Origin: Candidatus Woesearchaeota archaeon
GTDB lineage: Archaea > Nanobdellota > Nanobdellia > Woesearchaeales > GW2011-AR9
DNA: 64,000 bases
Assembly (NCBI GenBank): GCA_018676855.1
Contig: JABHDY010000003.1
Coordinates: 633,907-697,906, forward strand
Reading direction: 5' to 3'
Below are positions 1-9,345 of this stretch, piece after piece. The notes beneath the pieces are model-generated. The model was not told the DNA's origin, did not search any database, and saw nothing but the letters and a program-made list of their open reading frames with translations. The stretch's first letter is position 1. Every line of letters starts with the position of its first letter. A program made the position numbers and the translations under genes.

Positions 1-1
1 T

Positions 2-70
2 ACAACGGATATTGGTGTATTCAAAGAAAGAAAAATTAATCCTCAAGATTATTTGGTTCGGTTTACGTAA
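2..70 (+). CDS. C-terminal end of a truncated CDS (…TTDIGVFKERKINPQDYLVRFT*), unknown product
   Basis: Open frame from the window edge to a TAA at 68-70; too short to assign. Confidence 0.4.
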   Translation, partial: TTDIGVFKERKINPQDYLVRFT

Positions 71-115
71 ATATATTTTTTTGAGAAAGATTTTGCAAAT
101 AATATAAGAACTTTT

Positions 116-631
116 TTATAACTTATACTCCATAAACACAATCCTTGCCTCGTCAGCATTATCAAAAAATATTATGTTTTTACAATTTCTAAAAAATGTG
201 AAGGCTGCACCTTTGTTACTTTTTATACGTTTTTCATGAATTTCTCTTGCATTAAATCCCTGGCCGTTTTGTTGAACACCAACAACAAACCCTTTCGTCC
301 CTAACCATATTCGGAATGCGTGTGGTGCACCAAACTCTGAATAATTTAACGTGTTTGATCCTGCTTCATTCAAAAAGTATGATACTTCATCATTCTCATT
401 ATAATGTAACCAATTGTATAAATCAAACTTATCTGATAATACGTGGCTGTATTGCGCATTTAAAAGGTCAACAACGTTCCATTTAGAATTTCCATATTGG
501 GTAATCATCATGTTGAGCATATGTTCTTGTAATGGAATCTCATTTTCATGGACAATGAATTCGTGATACTCACCATTATGTCCTATAGATTGTAATGCTT
601 CTGGGAGTGTTTTTGCAAAATGTAATGTCAT
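116..631 (-). CDS. hypothetical protein
   Basis: 171-aa ORF, ATG start, no recognised motif. Confidence 0.6.
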   Translation of the reverse strand: MTLHFAKTLPEALQSIGHNGEYHEFIVHENEIPLQEHMLNMMITQYGNSKWNVVDLLNAQYSHVLSDKFDLYNWLHYNENDEVSYFLNEAGSNTLNYSEFGAPHAFRIWLGTKGFVVGVQQNGQGFNAREIHEKRIKSNKGAAFTFFRNCKNIIFFDNADEARIVFMEYKL

Positions 632-713
632 AGTACTCTTTAATTGAGCCTATTTTTAAGATTTACTCTTCCAATACACAAATCTTTTAAAACAGCATTC
701 TTCTGAACACACT

Positions 714-1847
714 ATGTTTTCCTTTACTATTACACATCAAGAAACGAATTGCAATGCACGAACAGGAATTATTCAAACATCACATGGTTCCCTAAAAACA
801 CCGGCATTCATTCCCGTTGCGACACAAGCAACAATAAAAGCTCTTTCTTCTGAACAATTAGGAGAAATCGGGTTTGAAGCCGCGTTGTGCAATACGTATC
901 ATTTATACCTTCAACCAGGAGAAAATATTGTAGAAAAATGTGGTGGGTTACATGGGTTTATGAATTTTAATAAACCATTATTTACCGATTCTGGCGGATT
1001 TCAAGTGTTCAGTCTAAACAACTTATTTTGTAAAGTTGATGATGATAAAGTAACATTTACGTCACACATTGACAATTCAAAACATATTTTTACGCCAGAA
1101 AAGTCTATGCAGATACAACGCAAGTTAGGTGCAGATATGATCTTCGCATTTGATCAATGTTTAGACATTAACGCTGATTATGAAACAACTAAGAAATCTT
1201 TAGAAAGAACACACGAATGGGAATTGCGTAGCCTGAAAGAATTTCAAAAATTAAACAAAGATAAAAAACAAGCATTGTATGGAATAGTTCAAGGTGGTCG
1301 ATTTACTGAACTGCGGGAGGAAAGTGCAAAGTATATCGCGTCATTACCTTTTGATGGAATGAGTATAGGAAGTATATTTGGAGACCCAAAAGAAGAAAGT
1401 AAAAATCTTGTTGAACATGCAATACAATTCTTACCACACGATAAACCATTACACATGTTAGGTATTGGCAGTGTTGACGATTTGTTTACGTACGTAGAGC
1501 TAGGAGCAGATACGTTTGATTGTGTTCTACCAACTAGATTAGCACGTATGGGCTATGCTTTTATTGGACCAGAAAGTGGTGGGAATATACAAAATAAATT
1601 CAGAATGAAAATTACAAAAGCTACCTATAAAGAAGATCTTTCACCATTAGACAAAAATTGTACGTGTTCTGTTTGTACAAATTATTCTAACGCATACCTG
1701 TACCATTTGTATAAAGCAAAAGAACTTTTATTTTATTCATTAATGACTTTTCACAATTTACATTTCTTTGCACGATTAATGGAAGAGATTCGACAGTCTA
1801 TCGAATCGGATACTTTTAAAGAATTGAAAAAAAAGTGGATTAATTAA
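714..1847 (+). CDS. tgt: queuine tRNA-ribosyltransferase, bacterial-type (TGT)
   Basis: TDSGGFQVFSL, GADMIFAFDQC, GIVQGG, DCVLPTRLARMG and Zn site CTCSVCxxYSNAYLYHLxKAKE…HNLHF; 377 aa with no PUA extension. Confidence 0.92.
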   Translation: MFSFTITHQETNCNARTGIIQTSHGSLKTPAFIPVATQATIKALSSEQLGEIGFEAALCNTYHLYLQPGENIVEKCGGLHGFMNFNKPLFTDSGGFQVFSLNNLFCKVDDDKVTFTSHIDNSKHIFTPEKSMQIQRKLGADMIFAFDQCLDINADYETTKKSLERTHEWELRSLKEFQKLNKDKKQALYGIVQGGRFTELREESAKYIASLPFDGMSIGSIFGDPKEESKNLVEHAIQFLPHDKPLHMLGIGSVDDLFTYVELGADTFDCVLPTRLARMGYAFIGPESGGNIQNKFRMKITKATYKEDLSPLDKNCTCSVCTNYSNAYLYHLYKAKELLFYSLMTFHNLHFFARLMEEIRQSIESDTFKELKKKWIN

Positions 1848-3142
1848 GGTTTATACCGTTCCATTGTTCTTGGGAAGGGGATAGTATCTTTAATATTATC
1901 TAATTTACAAATCCATTTAATGACACGTTCAACACCCAGACCGAACCCTGCATGTGGAACACTTCCATATTTACGAGTGTCAAGATAAAATTCGTACTCT
2001 TCTAATTTCTCACCATCGTCACGTAACCGCTTCTTAATTTTGTCAATGTCAGGTTCTCTGTGTGATCCACCAATAATCTCTCCATGTCCTTCTGGCGCTA
2101 AGAAATCACATCCCCATACAACTTTTGAATTGTCTGGGTCTTCTGTCATATAAAACGCCTTGACCTCTTTTGGATAATGTGTTACAATAACGGGAACATT
2201 GTACAATTTTGTTAATTTTTCTTCTTCAACAGTTCTCAAATCTTTTCCCCATTGAACTGTCATTTTACATTTATCTTTAAGAATTTTGAGTGCGTCATCG
2301 TACGTCATTCTAATGAAAGGTTTTTTGATAGTTGGTTCCAACTCTTTTGGATCTCTTCCTAACGATTCTAATTCTTTTGTATTACTTTCAACAACTTTTT
2401 TGATAATATGTTTTAATAATCCTTCTCCATAATTTATCATCTCATCAAATGTTGCCCATGCAATTTCCATTTCTGCGTGCCAGTATTCTGTTAAGTGTCG
2501 ACTTGTTTTACTTTTTTCTGCTCTGAAACTTGGAGATATAGTATAAATTTTTTCAAGACCAAAAATTGCAGGTTCTGCATACAGTTGCCATGTTTGTCCT
2601 AAAAAAACATCTTTCTTGCCAAAATAATCTACTGAGAAAAGGTCTGCACCACCTTCACACTGGACAGCTTGAAATATTGGTGAATGGTACTCATAGAATC
2701 CTTCTTTTTTGAAATATTCATCAATAGCGCCAAAGACAGTACTTCGAATTTTAAGAATGGCAATCATTTTAAGACTTCGTAACCATAAATGTCTATTGTC
2801 AGCAAGGAACTCTACTGATTGATCTTTACTGATAGGAAATTTGTCACTTTTACCAACTATTTGAAAATCTGTAACGTGCAACTCGTATCCTGTAGGTGCT
2901 CTCTTTTCTTTTTTTATTTCACCAGTAAGCATGATTGACGATTCAACCTGTAAATGATCAATATCTCCCCACAGTTTTTCAAAATTTTGTCGTTCAAAAA
3001 TGCATTGAATAACATTTGAAGAATCTCGTAATGTAATGAATTTAAGCTTGTTACTACCTCTCTCTCTGTGTACCCAGCCTCTTATAGATACTTTTCCTGA
3101 ACCTTTGTCCATAGCTTTCTGTATTGAAATGTATTGTGTCAT
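1844..3142 (-). CDS. asnS: asparagine--tRNA ligase
   Basis: Class II aaRS with OB-fold anticodon domain (VSIRGWVHRERGSNKLKFITLRD) and C-terminal GFGLGVERVIKWICKLDNIKDTIPFPR. Start placed at internal ATG MTQYISIQ. Confidence 0.92.
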   Translation of the reverse strand: MTQYISIQKAMDKGSGKVSIRGWVHRERGSNKLKFITLRDSSNVIQCIFERQNFEKLWGDIDHLQVESSIMLTGEIKKEKRAPTGYELHVTDFQIVGKSDKFPISKDQSVEFLADNRHLWLRSLKMIAILKIRSTVFGAIDEYFKKEGFYEYHSPIFQAVQCEGGADLFSVDYFGKKDVFLGQTWQLYAEPAIFGLEKIYTISPSFRAEKSKTSRHLTEYWHAEMEIAWATFDEMINYGEGLLKHIIKKVVESNTKELESLGRDPKELEPTIKKPFIRMTYDDALKILKDKCKMTVQWGKDLRTVEEEKLTKLYNVPVIVTHYPKEVKAFYMTEDPDNSKVVWGCDFLAPEGHGEIIGGSHREPDIDKIKKRLRDDGEKLEEYEFYLDTRKYGSVPHAGFGLGVERVIKWICKLDNIKDTIPFPRTMERYKP

Positions 3143-3235
3143 TTTGGTGTGTGAGTGGAGAGTGATATAAAAATGTTTCTGGAGATTAATTCTCAGTAAA
3201 AACATTATTAAATATGAGCGAAAATGTTCTCATAT

Positions 3236-3341
3236 GGACCCGTGGCCTAGTCTGGATATGGCACAACCCTCCTAACGACAGAATCAGAGATTATGTTGCG
3301 CAGAGAGGTTGGGAACGTGAGTTCGAATCTCACCGGGTCCG
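3236..3341 (+). tRNA. tRNA-Arg(CCT) with a ~31-nt intron (3275-3305) at canonical position 37/38
   Basis: Acceptor GGACCCG/CGGGTCC, D-arm GCCTAGTCTGGATATGGC, anticodon stem CAACC/GGTTG, anticodon CCT, T-arm GTGAG-TTCGAAT-CTCAC, discriminator G. Confidence 0.9.
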
Positions 3342-3394
3342 CTTTATTCTCCTATTCAGTTAAGTTTTAATACTAGTTCATTCTTAAGATATGC

Positions 3395-3850
3395 ATGTCT
3401 GTATGTGAGATGTGTGGAAAAGAGGGAAATATCATTAAAGCTGATGTTGAGGGTGTTGAATTGAACCTCTGTTCTGGCTGTTCTAAATATGGAGAAATTA
3501 AAAAGGTAGGATATGCTCAAGTGTCGCGATCCTTCACAAGACACGAATCAAAAACACAACCATCATTTCATCTCGTTTCAAATTTTGCAGAACTAATTCG
3601 ATCTTATCGAGAACGTAACGATATGAAGCATGAAGATTTTGCAAAGTTCTTAAATGAGAGAGAAAGTGTTGTTTCTAAATGGGAATCTGGTTCTCTTAAA
3701 CCGAGAATTGATAAAGCCAGATGGTTGGGTAGGAAGTTAAACTTACGTTTTGTTGAAAGAGATGTTGAGATGAAACCTTTTGATGTAAAGAAGAAAGTAG
3801 CAAACGAATTTACTCTTGGAGATTTTATTAAAATTAGGAAGAGAAAATAA
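3395..3850 (+). CDS. MBF1-like transcription factor (zinc ribbon + HTH)
   Basis: CEMCGKEG…CSGC N-terminal zinc ribbon; HTH region FAELIRSYRERNDMKHEDFAKFLNERESVVSKWESG. Confidence 0.85.
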   Translation: MSVCEMCGKEGNIIKADVEGVELNLCSGCSKYGEIKKVGYAQVSRSFTRHESKTQPSFHLVSNFAELIRSYRERNDMKHEDFAKFLNERESVVSKWESGSLKPRIDKARWLGRKLNLRFVERDVEMKPFDVKKKVANEFTLGDFIKIRKRK

Positions 3851-3851
3851 A

Positions 3852-4310
3852 TTAAAACAACAATAAACTTAACCAGTACGTAAATCCACCAAGAATCATA
3901 CCTGCAAGTAAATCTTTCCAATCATGTTTCTTTAAATGAATTCTTGAATATAATACAAGTATAGATATTTTCGCAATGATGATGGTAAAATAAATGTTTG
4001 CAACTGTCAACGCAAATACCACAAAAAGAAACGTTACACGGGCAGCATGTAAACTAGGAAACGATGATGCGTCAATACGTTCAACAAAATTTGTATGTTG
4101 CTGTTTTCGTGGCCGGTTCTTGAAATATATCATACGTATAACAACCACGCCTAATAACGTTACAAAAAAACCAAACAACAATTGCCAAAAAAGTTGTATC
4201 TCTTGAAATGCCAGTACAAACAATAACAGAAAAACATAAAAAACTAAACTGCCGAACCGCGTAATATCCTTAATAACTTCATCTATCACGTACTTAACTG
4301 TCTTATGCAT
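3852..4310 (-). CDS. PAP2-family membrane phosphatase-like protein
   Basis: KNRPRKQ, SFPSLHAARVTF and RIHLKKHDWKDLLAG resemble PAP2 motifs; several TM segments. Start set at MHKTVKYVI. Confidence 0.75.
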   Translation of the reverse strand: MHKTVKYVIDEVIKDITRFGSLVFYVFLLLFVLAFQEIQLFWQLLFGFFVTLLGVVVIRMIYFKNRPRKQQHTNFVERIDASSFPSLHAARVTFLFVVFALTVANIYFTIIIAKISILVLYSRIHLKKHDWKDLLAGMILGGFTYWLSLLLF

Positions 4311-4359
4311 TTTTTTAGTAGGGATAGATTTATATATAAATCTTTGTTTAAGACGCTTG

Positions 4360-4725
4360 ATGAATACGAATAAAGTATGGGTTATAGTAAACATTTCTTT
4401 GGTATTCGTTGCAGCATTATTGTTTCTTACCCTTATTGATGTTAACATTCCTACATTAGGAAATGCATTATATGAAATTGATGGTACTGAAAATGTTTGT
4501 ATTGCACACTACAAAGGTCAAATGTCCATTATTCAAGACACTGACAGGTGTTGCCTTCAAATGCAGCAGCAAGTCATAAAAGGAGAAGCAGTTACAGAAC
4601 CAGTTAATGTTGACGGAACATCATTTGATATTCAAAAAACATATTATACATCTGAAAGTGTTATTAGTTACTTTGTTAATATGAAAACATACAGGTATTG
4701 TAAAAATAACGGATTTTGGATTTAA
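4360..4725 (+). CDS. small membrane-anchored/secreted hypothetical protein
   Basis: N-terminal hydrophobic segment, conserved-looking cysteines. Confidence 0.55.
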   Translation: MNTNKVWVIVNISLVFVAALLFLTLIDVNIPTLGNALYEIDGTENVCIAHYKGQMSIIQDTDRCCLQMQQQVIKGEAVTEPVNVDGTSFDIQKTYYTSESVISYFVNMKTYRYCKNNGFWI

Positions 4726-4736
4726 AAAAGAGAACC

Positions 4737-5852
4737 ATGAAAAAAAGAGGTGTACAGAGTAAAAAGAAACAGTTGCCGCGCAAGGCTAGTCTTTACATAT
4801 TTCTTATTCTTATAACACTTAACATTGTTTTGGCAGGCCTTAATATTGCACGCACACAGGGAGTTTTTATTCCGCGTCAACCACAACCTATTGTTGTTGA
4901 TGGTGTTATTGACCTTGACGATCTTTCGATAGAACAAAAAATTGCACAGATGATGGTTGTTCTTGGAATCAGATATAATGAAAATGTGTTCAAGAAAATG
5001 CAACTTGGTGGGATACATCTTCATGCAATGAAAGGTGAAGATGAAATGAGGGAAGTTGTTAGGTCGTTCCAAGAAGGTCTTGAAGTTCCGTTCTTTGTAA
5101 CTGTTGATTTGGAAGGGTGTGTTAGCCCATTTGCGTATTTTAAAGAGTTTCAATCAGTAAATAATGTTACATCGTTAGGTGAAGCATTTGAAAAAGGAAA
5201 ACTGGAGGGAAAGTATTTATCAGATTTGGGCGTCAGCGTTAATTTTGCTCCCGTTGTCGATTTACATGACGAAATATGGAACTGTCGAAGTTTTCAGGGC
5301 GAGAAAGAAGACGTTTCTGAACTTGCAAATGCATACATATTAGGAATTCAAGATGAAGGAATACTTGCAACCGCAAAACATTATCCAGGAAAAACTCTTG
5401 TTATTCGTGATCCTCACAAATTCTTAGCAGCAGCAGAAATCACGACCGACGATTTGTTTCCTTATCAAGACTTGATTGATAAGGATTCTGTACAAGCGAT
5501 TATGGTAAGTCATTTAATAACATTCGGCGAAGTGAATTCTGAAGGAAAACCCTCTGACGCATCCCAGAAGATAATTACAAATTTACGAGACAATTTTGAC
5601 GGTCTTATCATCACGGACGAAATTAACATGCTTGGTTTAAAGAACTTTTATGATTCACTTGACGAAATGTATATTGACGTGTTTAAAGCTGGTTCTGACA
5701 TTGTATTAAATTTTCAAAATGATCCAAATGAAGTGTATAGGACCATTACAATAATACGGGACGCTGTTGATGATGGTATAATCTCAGAAGATAGAATTGA
5801 TGCGTCTGTCCGTAAGATTCTTACTACAAAAGGATTTATTGTAAAAGATTAA
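4737..5852 (+). CDS. membrane-anchored glycoside hydrolase family 3 (NagZ-like beta-N-acetylhexosaminidase)
   Basis: LSIEQKIAQMMVVLGI, VTVDLEGC, VNFAPVVDLH, ATAKHYPGKT…RDPH, VMVSHL, LIITDEINMLGL; N-terminal TM helix. Confidence 0.8.
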   Translation: MKKRGVQSKKKQLPRKASLYIFLILITLNIVLAGLNIARTQGVFIPRQPQPIVVDGVIDLDDLSIEQKIAQMMVVLGIRYNENVFKKMQLGGIHLHAMKGEDEMREVVRSFQEGLEVPFFVTVDLEGCVSPFAYFKEFQSVNNVTSLGEAFEKGKLEGKYLSDLGVSVNFAPVVDLHDEIWNCRSFQGEKEDVSELANAYILGIQDEGILATAKHYPGKTLVIRDPHKFLAAAEITTDDLFPYQDLIDKDSVQAIMVSHLITFGEVNSEGKPSDASQKIITNLRDNFDGLIITDEINMLGLKNFYDSLDEMYIDVFKAGSDIVLNFQNDPNEVYRTITIIRDAVDDGIISEDRIDASVRKILTTKGFIVKD

Positions 5853-5882
5853 ATCACATGTATATTTATTTGATTACTATAC

Positions 5883-6578
5883 TTATTGTATTACATTACA
5901 TTCTTTAGGAATTTCTTTCCCTATCGCTCTAAATTCATTACATATAGATTCCATAAGTTCACGTACGGGCGTGTTCCCCTGAAAGACAGTATCTCCTACG
6001 ATAACGGACGGAAATTGTTGAATATTATATGATGTTAATAAGATGTTAATCATCGGTTCTTGTTGAAAATTTGAATCAAACGAAAATACTAATACTTTAC
6101 TTCCAAACAATTTCTTAAGATAATCAAGTACTTTTCCTTGTGTATCATCAGCATTTTCATCATAAAAATAGATGACTTTAACATTATCATTTCCACATTT
6201 ATTATCAATTTCGTTCGAAACAAAAAGGAACTGAATTTCTGTTAAGAAATAATCTCGTAATTCTAAATCAAATTCTTCTTCGCTAAAGACTGACGTTTTT
6301 TCATAATCAATAATGATTGCAATCTTTTTTGCAAGTTCGTTTATATTAGCTTCTAAAATATGGTTAAGAGCGTTACATTCAGCAATTCCTAAATCAATGT
6401 ATTCCTTCTGTAATTGAAGGCTTCGCAAATTAACTTTCTCACTAAGCGTAATTTGTTTTGTATCTTTTAATCGTGCATCTTCCAGCATTACTCCGGCAAC
6501 TATGCCTCCCAAAAAGATTATAATAGTAAGTATGAGTGCTAATACATACTTTTTTGTGCTTAGTTTACGTTGTGCCAT
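5883..6578 (-). CDS. membrane-anchored thioredoxin-fold-like protein
   Basis: N-terminal TM helix, KVIYFYDENAD…QFPSVIVGDTVFQG resembles a thioredoxin fold with cis-Pro; no CxxC. Confidence 0.55.
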   Translation of the reverse strand: MAQRKLSTKKYVLALILTIIIFLGGIVAGVMLEDARLKDTKQITLSEKVNLRSLQLQKEYIDLGIAECNALNHILEANINELAKKIAIIIDYEKTSVFSEEEFDLELRDYFLTEIQFLFVSNEIDNKCGNDNVKVIYFYDENADDTQGKVLDYLKKLFGSKVLVFSFDSNFQQEPMINILLTSYNIQQFPSVIVGDTVFQGNTPVRELMESICNEFRAIGKEIPKECNVIQ

Positions 6579-6613
6579 CGTGTAAAATGCAGAAAAATAA
6601 GACTATTTAAAGT

Positions 6614-7879
6614 TTATGCCCACCGGTTCTTTTTGTGTGATACGAACATAAACGCGATATACATCCATACAAATGTTATAAACAACCCATACAAAAAGAG
6701 GTATGAAATCATTGAAACTAATGTTCTTCCATGATTTCTAATTTTTTCTTTAATAACTCTATACGAATAAACCATAATAAAGAAACTTATTCCAAAAAGA
6801 GTTGCAGCAATGATAAGTTTAAAGAACGGCAAACTTAAGAAATTGAAATCGAACGTATAATTCTTTATCAGCGTTATGATATCAAAATTTATGGCCCTAA
6901 GTGCATGAAACCATTGAATAGACTTAATAAAAATTTCTCGTAATAACGTAATGGCAACCGTAATTGCAATAACTCCCGAAAGAATAATTGTTGGCATTCT
7001 TAAAAAGCCGAAGTCACCATATTCCTTATTGAACATAATTTTTCTATAATTGATAGTGTTATCAACAGATCCTTTGTACCACCGTATACGTTGTTTGAAA
7101 AGTGTTCTTAACGAATTTGGAGCTACAGTTTCAACAACAGCATCAAACGTTTGAACAAGCTTATAATGATGTTTCTGTAACCGTATAGCAATCTCTAAAT
7201 CTTCAGTAATGGTTTTTTCATCATATCCACCAAGATCTTTGATAATTTTTGTTCTGTAGACACTGAATGGTCCAGGTGTAACATGAATACAATCAATCTT
7301 TGAATTAAGTAATTTGTAAAACATATTAACAAGGTACTCTGTCCATTGTACTTTTTGTAGGACACTTCCCGGTTTTCGTACTTTAAGAAGTGGACACACA
7401 GAGGCAACATTTTCGTCAGCTTGAAAATATGGAAGCATTTCTTTAATAGCATTCGGTGAGATAAACGAGTCGGCATCTAAGCATGCATAGTATTCTCCAC
7501 GTGCAATTTCTAATCCAACATTAAGCGCATGTCCTTTTCCTTGGTTATTTTGATTTATCAGTCTAATATCATTTCCTGGGTTCTCTGCAATAAACTCTTC
7601 AACAAGATGTTGAGTTGTATCTGTTGATCCATCATTTACAACAATAACTTCAATCTTATCTTTTGGATAATCGAGTTTTATAATGGATACAAGAGTTTCC
7701 ACTATTGACTTTTCTTCATTATATGCGGGGACGATAACTGTAAAGAACGGCGTTCCTACAATTTTTTTCTTTTTGTTTTCATTCTCAGGAAAAAATAATA
7801 CTAAAAGCCAGAATATTGCAAAAAAAAGTAGAAGGAAGTACGTGCCAAAAAGTACAACATCAAGGAATTTAACTATCAT
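6614..7879 (-). CDS. glycosyltransferase family 2, membrane-bound
   Basis: VIVPAYNEEKSIVETL, VVNDGSTD, CLDADSF, TEDLEIAIRLQ, QRIRWYKG; C-terminal TM helices. Confidence 0.9.
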   Translation of the reverse strand: MIVKFLDVVLFGTYFLLLFFAIFWLLVLFFPENENKKKKIVGTPFFTVIVPAYNEEKSIVETLVSIIKLDYPKDKIEVIVVNDGSTDTTQHLVEEFIAENPGNDIRLINQNNQGKGHALNVGLEIARGEYYACLDADSFISPNAIKEMLPYFQADENVASVCPLLKVRKPGSVLQKVQWTEYLVNMFYKLLNSKIDCIHVTPGPFSVYRTKIIKDLGGYDEKTITEDLEIAIRLQKHHYKLVQTFDAVVETVAPNSLRTLFKQRIRWYKGSVDNTINYRKIMFNKEYGDFGFLRMPTIILSGVIAITVAITLLREIFIKSIQWFHALRAINFDIITLIKNYTFDFNFLSLPFFKLIIAATLFGISFFIMVYSYRVIKEKIRNHGRTLVSMISYLFLYGLFITFVWMYIAFMFVSHKKNRWA

Positions 7880-7905
7880 AACTCACCAATTTTGTGGGAC
7901 TTTCC

Positions 7906-9345
7906 TTATGATGTTTGGAAAGTATCGCCATCTATAAACGTCCACACCTCACTTCCTTCGTGAGAGTGTGTTAATTTAAATCTTTCGTTTTTGAGAAGAA
8001 ACAAGAATCCTTGGTTCTCTTCCAGTCTTTCTTTCATATTCTGGTTTATATATATTAGAGTAATATCATTCTCTTCAAGAATTGGAAATAAGTCCTGAAT
8101 ATATGTAGCATTTAATATTGAAACAGACGCGTCTCTGGCAAGTGTATTGTGAGAACGTGAACTGAAAGGTTCTCTATCTGCAATATGCCGTATATAATCA
8201 CTATTTTCTTCTATTGAAAAAATTATTGTGTCCTGTGGTGTATTTGTTTTTATCCACGTAAGAACTTCATTATCGGCATTTGAGAGTCCAATTTGGTCAA
8301 TACGATCAATGTACGTTAATGTTGAAAATGCTAATCCTAGAAAAAAAACAAAAAATGTTATCTTTTTTACGTCGTGCAAAGTCCATGTTCGTTCAAACGT
8401 TTTCATGAATGCCACCGTTGCAAAGAAACAAATAATAATGGACATGAAAAAAATGCTATGTGTCCGTATACTGTATGATATGATGCAAAATAATGCCATT
8501 ATGTAAATTGGATGGCGTTTCATTTTCCAAAGGAGTGCAGTTCCTATTATTGAAAGAAGAATGAGAAAGAAACTCACGCCACTTATTCCTCCCAAATCTG
8601 AAACTAAATCTGGAATTATTTGTTCTGTATGGAACGGCCCAACAATAAACGGTTGTTGAAAAAATATGTTCATAATAAAGAGTATACTAAGAATAATGAA
8701 TAGGGTGGTATATACCCATTTTTTCTTTTTTACTTTTGTAATATAATACATAAAAATACTAAAAAGAAGAATGAATGTACTAAAAATATCGACAGTTGTT
8801 GCAAGAATGAATGGAACAAATGCTACTATCTTGAGGTATGTTTTAGTATGTGTTACCAAAACAAACCCTATAAGAAATAGGAATGTGTACATCGCGTACG
8901 CAGAAATTGTACTGAACGTGTATATAAACGCAGGGGAGATAATAAAAAATAATGTAAAGAAGAAAATGTACTTTTGTTGTATCTTAAATTTTTTCTGTAA
9001 ACGATATACAAGGAGAAGTGAACACATTGCAAGCACCAGGGGGATAAGTGATGCCCATTGACCTGGAAGGAACGTTGTCAAGATAGAAATTGGAACAACA
9101 TATGCATTATGAACATTAATATTTTCAGATTCGTGTAAATGGTAATAACTTTCTGCACCCATGATTGACATATTACCGCCAAGTTGATTCATAAGTACTG
9201 GAAGAAGTAAAATAATTGTCATAAGCGCAAATAGTATTATCTTGTAATGACGTAAACAAAACGTATAATATACGTTCTTCTTTGTAAGTATTTCTTGTTT
9301 CATTGTATCTTTTTTTTCATATTTCATTCTATTGTTACTGTACAT
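7906..9345 (-). CDS. polytopic membrane protein, GT-C / STT3-like
   Basis: Multiple TM helices, ESYYHLHES acidic loop near the N-terminus, soluble C-terminal segment. Confidence 0.6.
   Translation of the reverse strand: MYSNNRMKYEKKDTMKQEILTKKNVYYTFCLRHYKIILFALMTIILLLPVLMNQLGGNMSIMGAESYYHLHESENINVHNAYVVPISILTTFLPGQWASLIPLVLAMCSLLLVYRLQKKFKIQQKYIFFFTLFFIISPAFIYTFSTISAYAMYTFLFLIGFVLVTHTKTYLKIVAFVPFILATTVDIFSTFILLFSIFMYYITKVKKKKWVYTTLFIILSILFIMNIFFQQPFIVGPFHTEQIIPDLVSDLGGISGVSFFLILLSIIGTALLWKMKRHPIYIMALFCIISYSIRTHSIFFMSIIICFFATVAFMKTFERTWTLHDVKKITFFVFFLGLAFSTLTYIDRIDQIGLSNADNEVLTWIKTNTPQDTIIFSIEENSDYIRHIADREPFSSRSHNTLARDASVSILNATYIQDLFPILEENDITLIYINQNMKERLEENQGFLFLLKNERFKLTHSHEGSEVWTFIDGDTFQTS

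Noticed and set aside
3356-3544. 62-aa minus-strand ORF overlapping the MBF1-like gene start
   Set aside because: Overlaps a clear coding region on the other strand; no motif.
8228-9061. Plus-strand ORFs (8228-8506, 8771-9061) antisense to the membrane proteins
   Set aside because: Low-complexity antisense frames with no supporting start context.
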